From assembly GCA_948099385.1 (NCBI GenBank), contig CANUEZ040000001.1:1562501-1626500 (forward strand): a DNA stretch of 64,000 nt. The letters are read 5' to 3'. Shown here piece after piece: positions 23,701-38,700 of the stretch (the first letter of the stretch is position 1; each line of letters opens with the position of its first letter). The notes beneath the pieces were generated by a model. It was not told the DNA's origin. It was given only the letters and a program-made list of their open reading frames with translations, and ran no database searches. This stretch comes from Fasciola hepatica (taxonomy: Eukaryota; Platyhelminthes; Trematoda; Plagiorchiida; Fasciolidae). Both the position numbers and the translations under genes were made by a program.

Positions 23701-26700
23701 AATTTTTATCCTACTTAGCGAATTCTTGATCACAAGCAGTGAAGTGAATCTGATCAATGGTTAAGTGAAAAATCCTCTCCTGTATGAAAGACAAACTTGC
23801 TGCCACTTGTTTCCGTATCAGAGAACGACTTTCTTGTTATCCAACATGGTGTTACTTTTGAATCATGATTTTTTCCGGACTAAATAATTTGAGAGCTCTC
23901 TGTTGTGTTTAATAATGTTTCTCGTAATTACCGGCCCATCTTTCTTGCAAATGTTTATGCCTCTCCTGCATGGCCTGCCGTTGAGTTCCACCTTTTTTCT
24001 GACAAATTCTCCGTAAACTTGACGTCTAGCTGTGTTTCGTCGGTGGTCACTTAACAGGTTAGATATCAACTTTTGAACCACGTAGAGTTTACCAAATACG
24101 ATGAACATAGACGAACAATTAGGACTATTTTTCCTTGACAGAAGTGATCTGATCCTAGAAAAGCGTCTCTGGCATGCAGTGGCTTTGAATCATTCAGTTA
24201 TGGAAGTTCCCTTTACGATCTGTTTCACAACCAACCAAAAGTTTTTTTCACAGAACTGGGATCGTAAACATAGGAGAAAAATTGTCACAGAAAATCTCGC
24301 CACGCTTCATGAAATGACTGCGCAGTCAGAACTAATAATTTTATCGCATTCAAATCGATCAACCTTCTTTGATGACTTTATAGGTTATTTGAATCGTTTC
24401 GTGGTGTAAATTGTCCGTGTGATCAGTTGTCCTCCCCAGGCCTCAAAAGTTGTGCCAAAATAAGTGACATGCATGCAAACTCATCTATTATGTATCTTTG
24501 AAGGCCCTTCTGAAACTAAATAGGAAAGAATTACAAAACTGGAAACAATATGTACTCAGTTCCTACAACGAAAACAATAGAAAAGTATGGAATGTTTTAA
24601 AACAACTGTGTGGTATTTCACCTGCCGGTTGCAGGTCAAACGTGGATGAAAATGTGCTTCATCAGATTTTCAGTAAAATCATCGCTTCCGATTCTGCCGC
24701 AGACGCAGAAGGAAACTCTACACGGAGGAGATTTATGCATACACTGAATCTTTCAGACATCTAAAATTGAGCTAAACTACATCCTAATTCGGAACCTGAT
24801 ATGGTAGGACTATATGGCCGCTATTCAGCAAAGATTACGCGGTTCAATTTATATGTTTTACGTCTTAATAGTTCTCTGTTCTCTTATGTTCGGTTAAGCT
24901 TTTTGTACACAGTTGAATCGTGCCATAATGACTTCACTAATTTCGTTATCTTTCCCGGTTTACTTGTAAAATACTTTATATTTATCTCCGGATCTATTGC
25001 GCAGATTTCCAGCTGTATCGACATACCGTGCGAGCATATTTCTCAGTATATGGTATCACGAAATTCCAACGTGTCATAAATTGTCTCGAAATTTATTGGC
25101 GAACACCGCACATGCACTTCAGTGTGGTCTCATCAAATGCGTTTCTCAGTTTTCTAATCGCATTTGTTTGCTCGCACAAGGGACTGCATATGTTCTGTTG
25201 TACACTGTCTTGTAAGATTTCTGAATAAAACTGATCATGTTATTGCTGAGTTGAAAGTCAAGTTTCCTTGAGGGTTTATGCTATGTGATTATGTCACCGT
25301 TGAATGTTCACCTCTGGTGGTGCATAAATTGTTTGCTTCATGTGATATGACGTGACCAGTAGCAGTGACAAGAAATACGACAAAACAACATGGAAAAAAC
25401 GCCAAGGATTGCAGTCTTGCATCAGCCTTAAATTACCAATCTAAAACAAGAGCACAAGGATAATTATGCCGAAGTGTGTTTCGCGTTTAAATTTGTATCG
25501 TTTTTCTGGTATTGCTCACTTTATTCTTACTGTCTGTTGAAATTACCGTTTCATTTCTATCATTTTTTTCCTTTAAACCAGATAGACAATCAGCAAACCA
25601 AATTTAGCTTCTAGTCAGAGTTTTACTTCGCAATCATAATCGAAGAATCTGTCCGGGATCCAAAACGATAAAGATGATTTCACTTTTACCATTGAGAATG
25701 TAAAATAATTTGCGGGTTAACCGCGTGGTCTAAAACCGTTTTTGAAAATAAATGGTCCGTCTGTTGTTAAGAAAAAGAAGTCCCGATATTCACCGGGATG
25801 AAGAATAAATTCTGCGTATCATATATAAGCTTGTTACGCGACACTAACCACGGTTGATTAAAAGCGTTTCTCTCCGCTAGTTTTCAATCCAGTTTTAATC
25901 TGTCTAGCGGTAGTGTTTAGCAGTAGTGTCAGTTGATGAAGTAAAACGCAAGATCCTGTTTCATAGATATCGGCGATCTTGTGTGAATTTTGTTCATTGA
26001 AAAGTAAAACCTTCCACTGATTCCTTGAAACAGGACTTCATTTATTGTCGTCTTCTGTTAAAAGTGCCAATTGCTACGAGTCGGTTGAATCGGAAAAACA
26101 TTTGCTACTGAATAACCAGTAGATAACGACCAGTCAACCACGCGGTTCTTGAGAATCAAATCGCTGATTTATGAACTGTAGGCATTTGTACGTTTAAACT
26201 GTTTGGTAACTTCACCTTTCTCCAGTATTCCACAAAGATCCCAGCTGGTTAACTGCAGAAGTTGCAGAAAAGCGTTCACCTGCGTCGTTTATAATTTTTC
26301 ACATAAGGTAAGTGTTCATCAATGTAGGGTAAATATCCGTTCCATTGTCGGTGCAAGCGCATTGCTTTTTAGCGATTTGATTATGCCATATTTTGTGGCC
26401 ATGGTAGTTCTAGGTTGTGAAGCGGGCAGTTTTTTGAATAGGACGGGTTGGGGAATTCGTATCACCACCGCCTCGGCTGCGCAAAAATGATGCTTTTGGT
26501 CTGGTTCATAATCTGATGTCATTTAAAGAGAATTACAACATTCTGGTCCAAGGATGGAACATAAGAAAATTTCCATCCATAGTATACTCGGTCTTAATTA
26601 TTGCAGCTTCAGGTTGAGTCAGCAAGTGAGAACGTGGAACTAATCAGAAAAACAGATAGATAGCTAACCGGAAATTTATCAATAACTGACCACCAACAGA

Positions 26701-29700
26701 CCAAATTCTGGCCCAGATGAATACAGTTTTGACCGGTTCCGGTAACCTGTCACAACCAAACGAGGCAAGCCCTACAACTGTCCCACGCCCAGCCGCTAAT
26801 CGAGCCGGCGATGCACGTGGATTTTGGCCAGCTGAACATACCACAACGTAGCACGATGGCTTACAGAACTCTTAGAACTGATAAGAACGAAACTGTCACC
26901 ACATAGCCTTGGCGACATATTCCAGTTTGCGAGGTGATCAGGGACTTGAATGCCAAACCACGGAAAATGCTCTCCCTCGACGTATCGTCGTTATTCACAG
27001 ATGTACCTTTAGCTGAAACCATGGACTATGTTTGTGAATACTTATCAACAGAAGACATCAACATAGATATAACAGTCGATATATGCAGAGAGCTCCTGAA
27101 ACTGTGCACCGCAAATGTGCAATTTCAGTTTGAAGGAAACATCTATGGACAGAAAGATGGCATAGCAATGGGATCCGCACTTGGTCCTCTGCTTGCGGAT
27201 ATTTTTATATCAAAGATCGAAAATCACACAATGAGTCAAGTCATCACCAGGTTACCTATCTACAAGAGGTACGTAGACGACGTCTGTCTGATTCCCCCAA
27301 CTACAAAGCACAAGAACTACCACAAAAATTCAATGTAGCACGTCCGAGTTTACGATTTACGCTAGAAATGGAACAGGACGATGTGTTACCTTTCCTTGAA
27401 GTCCTCCTACGACGAACAGCAAACGGGGCATTGGAACACAATATTTATCGTAAGCCAACGTAGGTGGGACAATACACCCACTCCGAAAGCTTTTTTCCCA
27501 TGCAGCATAAACGAAACTTAGTAGGTTGTTTGACCCACAGAGCGCGTCAAATATGCTCCAAGAGCCAACTTACGAAAGCTTTGGAATCTATTAGCAACTC
27601 ACTGAGAGAAAATGGATATCCAGATAGCTTTCTCGAACAACATATGAACGCAGATACTCGGCTATGATACCCTAACGTCCCAAAAAAGATCGTATTCACT
27701 CGGATAGAGTTCAAAAGAGATAGGGGTACAGAAACACTAACCCGAGGGTTATCTAATGCGGTGACAAATACGTTCTACTCAGTCAAGCTGCAAACCTCGT
27801 TCAACATTAAACCATGCTCACAATTGAAACTCAAAGACAGGCTACCTGATTATTCCACCACATGCTGTTAATATTCCTATTCTTGCTCCTGTGGAGCGAG
27901 ATACGTCGGTAGAACAACCAGGCGCTTGTCCGATCGAGTCCCAGAACACTGCCCTGCATGGCTAACCAACGGGATCAATAAGGCGGTAATCAGCGGAATA
28001 CTGACCCATGTAATCGATACGGGTCACACACCAACGCGAGATGGATCATTTGCCATGATGTTCTGATTGCTGAGCTTGGGCCATTTACCGTTATCTACCG
28101 TGTGTCGGCAAACCGCTCTGAAGGGGTCAGACAACGAATCCTTTCTACGGCCGAGGCGATTGCAATCAGGTTACATAGGCCGATCCTATGCTCGCAAAAG
28201 CAGTTTGTCAAGACAATACAGCTCCCGTGGCCGAAGGTCAACCTGATGGTGGGACAGCCACACAGGTCCGGTGAACCCGGTGGTTTATGCGCCCACACAA
28301 ATGCAACGGAAACGGATTTGACGTTCAGTTTTGTGCTTTAACGTTAATACTCTGGATTAAATTTCCAAATAACGCTAAAACTTTGCATGTGTACTGTACT
28401 GGCCCCAGGAGAAGTGCCGAAAAGGCAGATCTGCGTTCGCCACGTTACGTTTTCTAAATTCTGACCGGTGTTTGGTGATCTGCTGACCACCGTGCTGACA
28501 AATGATTTCGTTATTAACAATGAAATAGAGTAGTTATACAGATTACATCAAGAACTGTTGCCACACATCGAATAACGCGTCGACTCGCTAAAGTTAAGTC
28601 TGTTTTTGGCAAAATTTGAGTGTTTCGTGAAATGATCACCATGTCAGGCAGTGAAAGTCAGAATCGCATTTACCCCTGGTGTTCTCAGGATTGGGAGTAA
28701 ATAACTCAGGGCAAAAGTGGATTATTTCTTCGATGTTTCTCCACTGGGCTTTGAGACATTTTGGTTACCAGGATGTGTGTACAGTTGTAATTGAGAGGTT
28801 TCTTTTATTCTTCATAACAGAGGCAAAGGGAATCCTCCTACATAAGCCTCGTCGCGAACCACTCATTGGTATAAGCTCAAGATTGAATAGAACGCCATAA
28901 ACCCATCAATGTTTGGTCAATTTTCCTCTTGAGTGTGTAATTGTTCCCCTCTTCCTCGGCATGAGTAGGTAGAACATTTCATAGGCTTGTAACCCTCCGG
29001 GATAAACGATAGGCTAATTACACACCGGTGAAGTGCATGCTCACCAATACCTGTGCATACCAAAATGGATCAGGAAGCGGGAAGTCAGCTTGCAGCTCAG
29101 GCTCAAGTTCAGCTCAGATGATGCAACGAATTCACAAGCGATTGCCACACATTTTAGCTTCCCTAAAATCGTCTTTTTATACCAATCCCCGATATCTTCA
29201 TTCACCTTATTACCGGAAAGACAGTCCTTTAAGCTGAATTCACTTTTCACATTTGCAAAAGTTTTCAGGGCTCAGACGCACTCCATTCTCATTTATCAAT
29301 CCAAAACCTTCCATCATTGACATTTCTTTTCTTGAAGCTGGAACACATCGAGATTTATTGACCCCTGCTGCATTTTTGTGACCAACAGGACAAAATAAGT
29401 GGATAAATTTGACCTGTCTTTTGCAAATACTCTGGACAAGTTGTGTTAGAGCGGAATCCACATTTCCTTGAACTGTGTTTACCATAGATTACATTTATGC
29501 TACTCCAAATCGAGTGCCATTTTTGGATCGAACGAACCTGCATGCTCATTGTCTCTAATAGTTTCACACCCTAATTATTTCCGTTATACAGGATCAATCC
29601 CGTGGTTTATTGTCGCAGAAATGTTCACTCAAGAAACGCGGGATGTTGCTATCTCGTTGGCAGTGCTGGTCAACTGGTTGTGCAATATAGTTGTGGGTTT

Positions 29701-32700
29701 GATATTCTTGGAATTAGTAGTAAGTACTGTTGTTATTTTGTCGCACGAAAGATGATCTCCGATGCGGAAAGCACAATATGAAATGTTGTGTTTGCATGAG
29801 CTGCAGTGCACCATTTGCGTACGACATGATTCCACTTTTTCAAACCCCACCAACGTTTTTACATGGCAGTCACAGTGATGTCCTTAATTTATTTTGCTTT
29901 TAACTAAGCAAGGTTTTGAAAAAGGTTACAGATCATTATGGAATCTTAAGATGACATGACAGATATTTTCATTCCACTCTGGTGCCATATCGTAAGTGAA
30001 ATTTACATCAATATAATTATACGTGAATCTAAATTGTCAGCTAACTTGTGGAGCTCGACTGATCAAATCGCATAGCCCGGATGTACATGAAAGTCGATTC
30101 ACTTCATCAAATTTAACTAGTTGATTTGTTACACTTAGTCAAACTAGAATAAGGGAAGACCGCTCAGTGTTGATCAAAAGGATTACAAATAGTGACCAAT
30201 TCACTCATACATTTGCACTCACGTGACACGCCTCGATAAGGCACCGAAATCTGGCACATTGTCTGGTGAGTGCGGTTGTCCTCGTTAGATTTCCGCGCAA
30301 TGTTTGAGCAGACAGGCTGTCAAATTGAGCGCAACTAGGAATGCCACACTTCAGCAAACAGATTATTGTTTTCATTTGTTCATACTCGCTTCCATCAAAG
30401 ATCACGTTTTTTTAGTGTGATTCGACTACTGTAATCCGCTAATGAACCATGCTCGTCAAACTACATATAAAGCATTTTTTGAGAAACCTTGAAGCAGTGC
30501 AATTTGGCATTCGCTTAGTGAAAAACGAAAATCAAGAAAAGAAGAGTTTACAAGAGATTGCTTTGAATTTCTTCCACCGTTTTTGTATCAGAGACGTCTT
30601 TTCCCCATTTTTATACGAGTGACAGCCAGTGGTCTGAAATAACCCAATAGTTCTTCTCCCAGGCAAGTCTTATCCTGCGCAACAAAATCAACCGCCTAAT
30701 CGTTTGTTAAAAAACTGAAAATATTAATCATATAACCATCAGAATTTTGATAGATCCAAGGATTATTAGAGTCTGTTTCATTCGCTGTCTCGACATGAAA
30801 AGATAGCAGGAATTTCAGCATAATTTCACGCTATCCTCACGTGAGGCATTTTGACAGCGTACCCCGTTTCAGGCCATCGTCAGACACTCAGGGTCACTAT
30901 TAGAAACTCGACATTCTTCACTAAGTTGAGTCAATAGTCACATGCCATGTCACAAGAGAAGACAAGACAGGAAGATGCTTTATACACCCCCGGGGGTGAA
31001 TTTTCAACTTTAACATAATCGGATAACACAATCATATTGGGGGAAAAATAGTCGTTGCAAAAGTATTGGGTTCTGGTGAGGTACTAGTTCAATCAATCTT
31101 TAAGACGCGATATTACAGTTTCGGGTCGTTTAAAAACCTTGTCAGGTACGAAACGGTAGAACTACCGTGTGCTTGGGTGCGTGCATGAAGCTGTATGTAT
31201 TTGGAACCTGTGGCCGAATCAGAAACGCATTTAACTGGGTGTTCGTGAATAGGTTGAGGAGAACCAATTAATATACTTGGAAAGCTTACGATAAGTTTTA
31301 TTGTGTTGAGAAATGATGAACTGAGTGAATTGTTGTGGGTATGCCACTACAAAAACATATGAACTTGAGGGATCTAGAGAGTAACTAGAAATCTTTCGAC
31401 AGCAGACCTGGAAAAATGATAGGAAAGAAATAGACCCAGTGGGGTAGAACACATGAAACAATAGAGCGTTTGATGAGGTGTGTTGGTACAGAGTGGAATT
31501 TGAGACTCGATATATCAAAAGACAAACGTCTGACGTTTACAGAAATGTGGCTTGCGTGCCGTGGGTTTGGACTAGATGTACTGTATTTTGAAGAGTAAGA
31601 AGTTTAGCTAACTCGAGAAAACAATAAATACGTTTGATTTAAGTTTCATTGCCCCTAACCAATAACCCTTATTCTTGACTTTGAACACATCGATGATCTA
31701 ATTTAGTGAATTTTCGATATAAGTAGTGTGTTATTTCATCTTGATGACTGAAAACTTTCTCGGAAGCACACGACCGGTTTCACGGTTGTTGCGGTCATCA
31801 GCTATAAGTACCCGATACTCTCCCGCCCATTCTTCCTTACACTTGAGCACTCCACTGTAGGTTCGTCACCTTAATCTCATTTGAATAATAAGGAAATGTT
31901 TTACAGTCATCCAGATAGAATTCAATAAATCTACTTACATAAAAATCCGAACTCGGGACCATGTTTCCTCGTTCTGAAGGCCAGCCTTGTTAACTAAGTA
32001 ACTTTGGAAGAATCCACGTGTGATTCTAAAAATGGAACCTTTGTCTACTCACACTCATCATTATTATGCTAATCGTACAGCGTCAAACAGAAGGGCAAGC
32101 CCCACTGAGCACTGCCTTTCTCACCATGTTGCACGTCGAATTAAAAAGTATGGATATACAAGATGAAAAGGGAGTGGACCTAGACTGGAGGGGCAAACAA
32201 AGAATCCCCTAATACGCAACGCACGGAATACACAGTCTAACAGTACAAACACACATTGATAAATCATTCTGATTTAACAGAAAGTGAGAACACGATCGCC
32301 ACTATTCGCGGTTTGCTGCCTTATGCTACAGTGTCTCCAACCAACTGATTGAGGGATCTTATGGACGCCAACCACGAAGACGTGATGCACCTACTTTTTC
32401 CAGGTTTGCTGTAGATTTTCGCATCCTTGCTGCCACTTCATCTTTTGACATCCACGTGGCTTTTTCCATTCCCTAAGAGGAACGAAGAATAGGGCACGGT
32501 ACGGTAGATATATGTTCACCATACGTAGCACGTGCTCCAACCAATGAAGTCTACTAATCTGTATGCGCTGTGATGGAAAACTCCCTCAACTGATACCCAA
32601 TACTCGCTTTCTGACCTCAACATTGCTTGTTCAGTCGTTCCATCCACTCTTAGCGATACTACGAGATAATCGATTATCGAAAACCTCAAGACGACGAATG

Positions 32701-35700
32701 TCTTCCACACGCAGACTCCATGCCTACCAACCGTACGGCAGAACAGAACTCACCGTAGAACAGTACACACGACCCTACAACTTCAGTGAAATATCAGGTA
32801 GGCGCCACAAGTGCTTCAGTTCAGCGTACGCCCCCCGAGCATTCGATATACGCGTGCTCACCCCTGCGATCCTACTCCCATCCGTCGTCACGCTGCTGCC
32901 GAAGTAACTGAAACATTCAACAATTGTCGGCACCACTATATCAAGCATCAATCTCGGAATCGTTGAAGTCCAGTCTTACAAAATCGCTTTACACTTTGAA
33001 GCTGCAAAGTGCATGCCGAATGGAGCTACAGCTCTTCCGGGTCTTTCTAGTGCAAGTTGCACCTGTTCCGTGCATTTGAACAGGCAGACAGAATCGTCAG
33101 CGTGATCTGGGTCACACAGCTTTTCATTATTTCCTAGTTAGACACCCTCATCCTGAAGGTTTCACACCGCTTTCTTCACTGTCTCGTCCATGACGAAGTT
33201 GAATAAGAACGGAGGATTATGATAGCCTTGTCGAATACCGCTATTCGTTTTGAACTAACTGGATAGCATACCGTAAACCCTTTTGCGGCCAGAAGTATGA
33301 GAATACAATGATCTCAGTAGATCTCCGAACTTCGGGGGCATACCTTTTCGATGAAGAGCACTGAAAGGCGCTGTTCGATCAGCTGAATCGAAGACACCTT
33401 TTAAGTCAAGGAGAACCATTGTTGTCGGCCGACGGTGCGTGTGACGCATTTCAAGTAGTTGACAAAGTGTAGAAATTTGGTCGATGCATCTTCAACCTGG
33501 GCGGAATCCAGCCTGCTGTTCTCAGGCATTCCTCTCGCGAGCCGGTGTCAGACGCTGCAGAAAAATTTAAGCCAATACCTTGGTGACTGTCGGAATTAAG
33601 CTGATCCCACGATGGTTACTAAAGTCATTGCGTAGTCCCTTCTTGAAGATGGGTACAATCAATGGCTTGCTTCATAATAACTGAATACTCTCCTCGTTCC
33701 AAACGTCACGGAGCAAGGTGGTAAGTGATTTTATCAGCTTATCAACAGCCATTTTGAAAAAAACCGGAGGGAGTCCATCGGGATCGGCCGCTTTTCCCCG
33801 CTTCAGCGAGCGAATGCATGACTCTACTTCTACTTCCGATGGGAGTTTAAGCGATACTTCCCAAGGATTCACAGTTGTTGATGTCGAGTAACTACATTAG
33901 CGCGCGGTCAGCTAAACCCCTCCTTGAAGTACTTAGCCCAACGATCGAGCCTTTGCTGTTTGCCATGAATGGGCTCTCCATTCCTATCGCATATCGTTCC
34001 ACTGACCGGCGTTCGCCGTCCACCGGTGTTGCGAATAAGTTTGAACAGTCTTTGATCATTACCTGAAGCAGCTGTTATTTCCATTTCTTCGGCTACATTA
34101 ATCCACCAATTTTCGCTATCATTCCTAAGGTTTTTCGTAACTTGCTTCTATAGACTTCTCCGTACATTATTCATCCCCTCACTGTTCGAGTGCTGACGTT
34201 TTTGCTCCGGTATACTCAACGACTCTTCAGAAATCCAGTATCTTTGATGGACATCTGATCTAGGACGACAGGTGAAACCTGCTGCTACTTGCATCGTCTG
34301 CTGGATATGGACCCAATGCTCATCTTCATTACTGTTCGTCGTGGATCCTAGCTCATGTGCTAATTTCCGTTCATAACTGGTGCGAACTTCTGGATCACAC
34401 AAACGTTGCACAGCTAACCGGGTTTGCGGTTTGCGACAATGACTACGGAGCTGGAGAGGTAATCACAATAAAACTAATGCATGTTCCGACTCTACATACA
34501 TAGACCAGTGAGATCTACAACTCTGAACAGAACTGCACCACCGGTAGCTTACCACGATATGACCAGAGTACCTGTTGAGTTAGAGCGCCAGGTCGCCATG
34601 CGACGGAAATTTGTACTAGGCAGGAATTACCTATAGTCTGCATAGAACTAGAGAAGCCTATGTCCGTTATCTGTGCGCTGAGCGGATAAAACACAACGCC
34701 CACCCAAGCAAAATTCTGACGCACTAAGCTTGCCAACTTTAGCAATAAAATCATCAGTTGGGACTACAATGTCGTAGCCTTTGCTCCTGCGAGCGAGGGT
34801 GGTGAGTTCATCATAGAACTCATCCCTCTGCGTATCGGAGCTGCAGTCTCTTGAAGCGTATGCTGAGATCACAGGCAAATTGCGCTTGTCACAGCTTTCT
34901 TTTCGAACGGCAACTGACCTTTAGAGTCTTACCGCACATGAACGACTGGTAACCAGGATCTAGTCTAGAAGGACAGCCTCAGTCTTATCAGTCAAGACTG
35001 TTCTTACACCACGTTGACTCGCAGCTCTAGCTGCTTCGTCTCCTGAAGTGTGCGGGAATTACCTCGATGAGATACCAGTTAAATAAATCCTGAATAAGTA
35101 TTTTACTTACGCAGCAGAAATCAGTCTTTAGAGAGTCTATTGTGAGGACTAGGCACGCCTTCTGACCTGCCTGCATGAGTGCACGCACGTTCAAGGAGCC
35201 GAGATCTAGAGGGTGACGAGGCTTGAGAAGATGTGAGTTACCAGAGAGAAGGATTATTCACGACACTATTTGACAATGAACCGTTGCTAGTCACAGGCGT
35301 GTTATCAGTGGGAGCATTATGAGTGGGTAGAGGAGGCAATGAGAGGTGGCTGGGGACGAAAGACAAAAGATAAATAAAAGAGAGGGGACTCTCACGCCCC
35401 TTATGATTCAGATTTGCTTAAGGTGATAAACTTTGGGATGTTCTCATAGACGAATATCTTGATTATCTACTTCGAAATTTAAAGCAGGTCTGAACGATTC
35501 AGTCACGTTCGCTGACTAATTGAACTGGAGAAGGGGTCAACACACAGCGCTCATAGTTTAATTGGTTCGGCGTCCAACGAAGTTAGATAGTGCTCTCGCG
35601 TAAGCGTTGGGATGAGAGCCTGTGTATGATTTCTCTGCGACATAAAATCCTTTTTGAATAGGTGGGCACATTTTATCATCCACAATTCCTCAGTATATCT

Positions 35701-38700
35701 GTAGTTGTTGGACTCGGTAATATCACATCGACTGAAGAATAGAATGAACTTAGGGTTGCAGTTACTCTCATTGTTGGACTGCATTCTTCTGAATCATGTA
35801 TTTTTCCTTCGAGAACTATCCATATCATTGAGCCCTCACAAATTAGCACAAAGAAAAATAGCGTAAAAGCAAGCGCACTTTTTGTGTGCCTGCTGGAAAA
35901 CACTCTTCATTGGGTCCACTTATTAAAACGAGTATGAACACAGGACAACAGGACTACAGTCAGTTGCTTTGAGCGTGTTCATTGTGATGAAGAAGTCACA
36001 AAACCACGCTATCTGGAATCAAGGCGTGATATAATGACCCAGAAAGTAAGGTGTAAGCCAACATATGTTTTCGATTTCATTCTCAAACCAGTCAAAGTCA
36101 CATTTATATGAAACAATATAAGGGAAGAAAAATAGAGCACGTGTTCAGTTAGCCAATAGGTCAGTCAGTCGGTTGATTGGTTAATCAGTCGATCAATAGG
36201 AAAATAGGGGACATGGTAAAACACGTGCCACAGTCAGCGGCGAACGTTGGCTTCAGCGTGGAAGAAGTGTTTCATTAAGTTCTATCCTCGCTTATCTGTT
36301 AGACTCAGGTCACAAGTTTGTTCCGGTTCCGTCATTCAGAGTCTTTTACAGGGTCCAACCGGATGAGTCAAAATCAGTAAGATATAGGACATTAGCGACG
36401 GCCAAAGCTTTGTTCACAAAACAAGCTAGTTTAAGCATTTGAACTTCCGTGGCCAAAGGTCGAACATATCATTCCCGAATGTGACGCTGATCCAGGCCTC
36501 TGACTGTAACACGTAATTTTACCATGTCCCCTGCTTTTCTGTTGATCGACCGGCTAGACGATCGATTGACTGACTGACTACATGTGCTCCGTTTTTTTTC
36601 CCCTTATATTGTTTCATATAAATGTGATTGTAATTGGATTGAGAATGAAATCACCGACAACATACGTTCGCATACGCCTTGCTTTCTGATGTTAATCAAG
36701 GGCTTTTTCCGTATATAATGACTCAACTGAATAAAAATTTCTGTTGAGGACGCACGTTTCCTCTCGTCATATTATGAACTGTGTTTAATTGAATATACAT
36801 CACCTCATTAATCATCTGTCATTATATTCTTTCTTGTAGCCCCTCTTTCGCCGTTAAGCATTTGCTCCTTTTTCAGTTTAAATCACTAGCGCGAAAGCTG
36901 CTGCGCTTCTGGATGGTTTCTTTTCTTTCTGTACGCATGTATTCACAACGTGATACCTTTTTGCGAGCTCACTAGCTAACTATGAAGCGGCATCATTCCA
37001 ATCTCCATTCTTTTCGAGCATCGGGGACTTTTGAATGAGCTGATAGCATCAAACGCTTTTACTTTGTGTGAATAATCGGCAAAGTGTCTTTTATTTGAAC
37101 GTCTGTCCTACTTCCACTGTATAGTCACTCTACTGGACAGCGTGGTTTACCCAGTTCATTTTAATAGGTCTGTTGACCTAATAGAAAAAATCTACTTTCA
37201 GTTGAAGTTCTGCCTCTGGAGATGCCAGACCAAAAGGCTTTGATCCCTTTAGTCCGGAAATGAGCGAGAACTGATTAAGCAGAAATCCAGCGTAAACAGA
37301 CATTTTATCTATCTTTTGAATTCTATTCTGGTCAATCAACTGTTAGCCGCAAGTTTGTGGGGCTAGTTTATTGCTCGGTCATAGGAGATTATCGCGTAAT
37401 GACAATACTTTTGCAAAGATAGGTGCACAACACCACAGGATTATGAGAGAATTGTTAATCAAAACATGGGTATTGCATTAAAAAAACTTCTAATTGACTA
37501 ATAGTTACGTCTAATGGTTTGATAGTTTGAGTATATTGCTATAAGTGATCTCGGAAGAGGTAGAAATTCCGTGTGGGCCGAATAAACACTTAGAGAGTTC
37601 GCGTCAGACATGTATTGTTATTATGTCGTTATTTCTACTTGACCGGAAAACTGTTTTGTTACCTCGTCCTTTGATGAATTCCTGTCTACTGTTTGAACCG
37701 TGAGTGGTCGGAATTGTGCTCTTTCACTGAACTAGATATGATAACTGCGAGGGTGAGGACAATGCCACAAATTCTGATAATAAAGAGACTTGGTGCGTGC
37801 AATTCGCAAGAAGTCAGCAGAGTTTGACTGTACTCCTTTGAGGCTACCATTCACGATGCGACCAGTATACGTGAAAACTCTCATCTTAATTCATTGTCAG
37901 ATTGAGAGTTATTAAGAAAATGGGTGTGTTGGTTGTTTCAGTATTGCTGTTCAAGTTATTGTTTATTTTCACATGGTATAGGGGGCACATTATAGTTTTT
38001 CAGCTGACAGAGTTATGTGGATGTAAAATTGCATTGAGAAAGGTTACCCACGGTAACCGACACGTTGGCAAATTGCAGCAATCAACAACACTGTGTTATT
38101 AACATTATAACTTTCACAGCGTTCATTACTGATTGTCCTTCAGATCACAGAAGTTTACTCAACACCTGAGGTGAATTCATCAAAATGCAAAACATCTGAC
38201 AGCTTCAATCAATACTGTGATTCCATAAACCATCACATTCACTGTCGTCGGTTTGCCGCGTTATGCAATGGTAGATTTATTCGAATTTTACGGTCCTCAA
38301 GATGCTTCATCGACTTTGGTCAATTTCATTTTTGGCAGCTTCTTGTTAGTCAACCTTCCACTGTTCATTCTTCAATATAGAGGCAGAGGGCATCTCTGCC
38401 ATGCAGGCTGAGTAACACCGATTCAGGCGCGTCACTAGCGACCACCACTTAAGAAAAACGTCTAGCAGTTGATTGAACACTTGGTTGTTAGGCTGGTCCA
38501 GCACTTGCTGGTGGTGCATTCCGTGGGTTGGTCATCCTCCGAGGTGGACAGTACACCTAGGGTAGACCCATTGACGACTGCTTCTTTAATGAAGGCGGAT
38601 GATCCTGCGTGCAGTCGTGATCGCGGAGAGAGGGAGCTGTGCGCGTAGTTCCAGTCCAAAGTCATCTCGAATAATATGTCTGCTGACCATCGGGTCACTT

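Larger units (their letters stand above)
23596..29591 (+). other. Transporter intron 7
   Basis: 5996 bases bounded by GCAAGT and ACAG. It contains a PLE (about 26550-28340). Short open stretches at 24101-24409 (102 codons) and 24498-24764 (88 codons) are not recognised; the second has a charged segment (KELQNWKQYVLSSYNENNR) that could come from an old LINE, but this is weak. The remainder shows nothing recognisable. Confidence 0.75.
36039..36688 (+). mobile_element. Second PLE 3' fragment between inverted repeats
   Basis: Left arm 36039-36238 and right arm 36500-36688 are reverse complements (for example GGGGACATGGTAAAA against TTTTACCATGTCCCC, and both carry the ATATTGTTTCATATAAATGTGA-type segment). 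The 261 base centre codes on plus for a PLE C terminus, FRVFYRVQPDESKSVRYRTL then AKALFTKQ, which matches the FTVIYRVSANRSEGVRQRIL segment of the PLE at 26550-28340. The arms differ in sequence from those at 9947-11050, so this is a different PLE family with the same architecture. Confidence 0.75.

Noticed and set aside
31745..31805. On minus, CTGATGA and GAAAC spaced as in a hammerhead inside the dispersed repeat.
   Set aside because: The bases between them cannot form a proper stem II, and no stem I partner was found; the second copy of the repeat does not keep CTGATGA.
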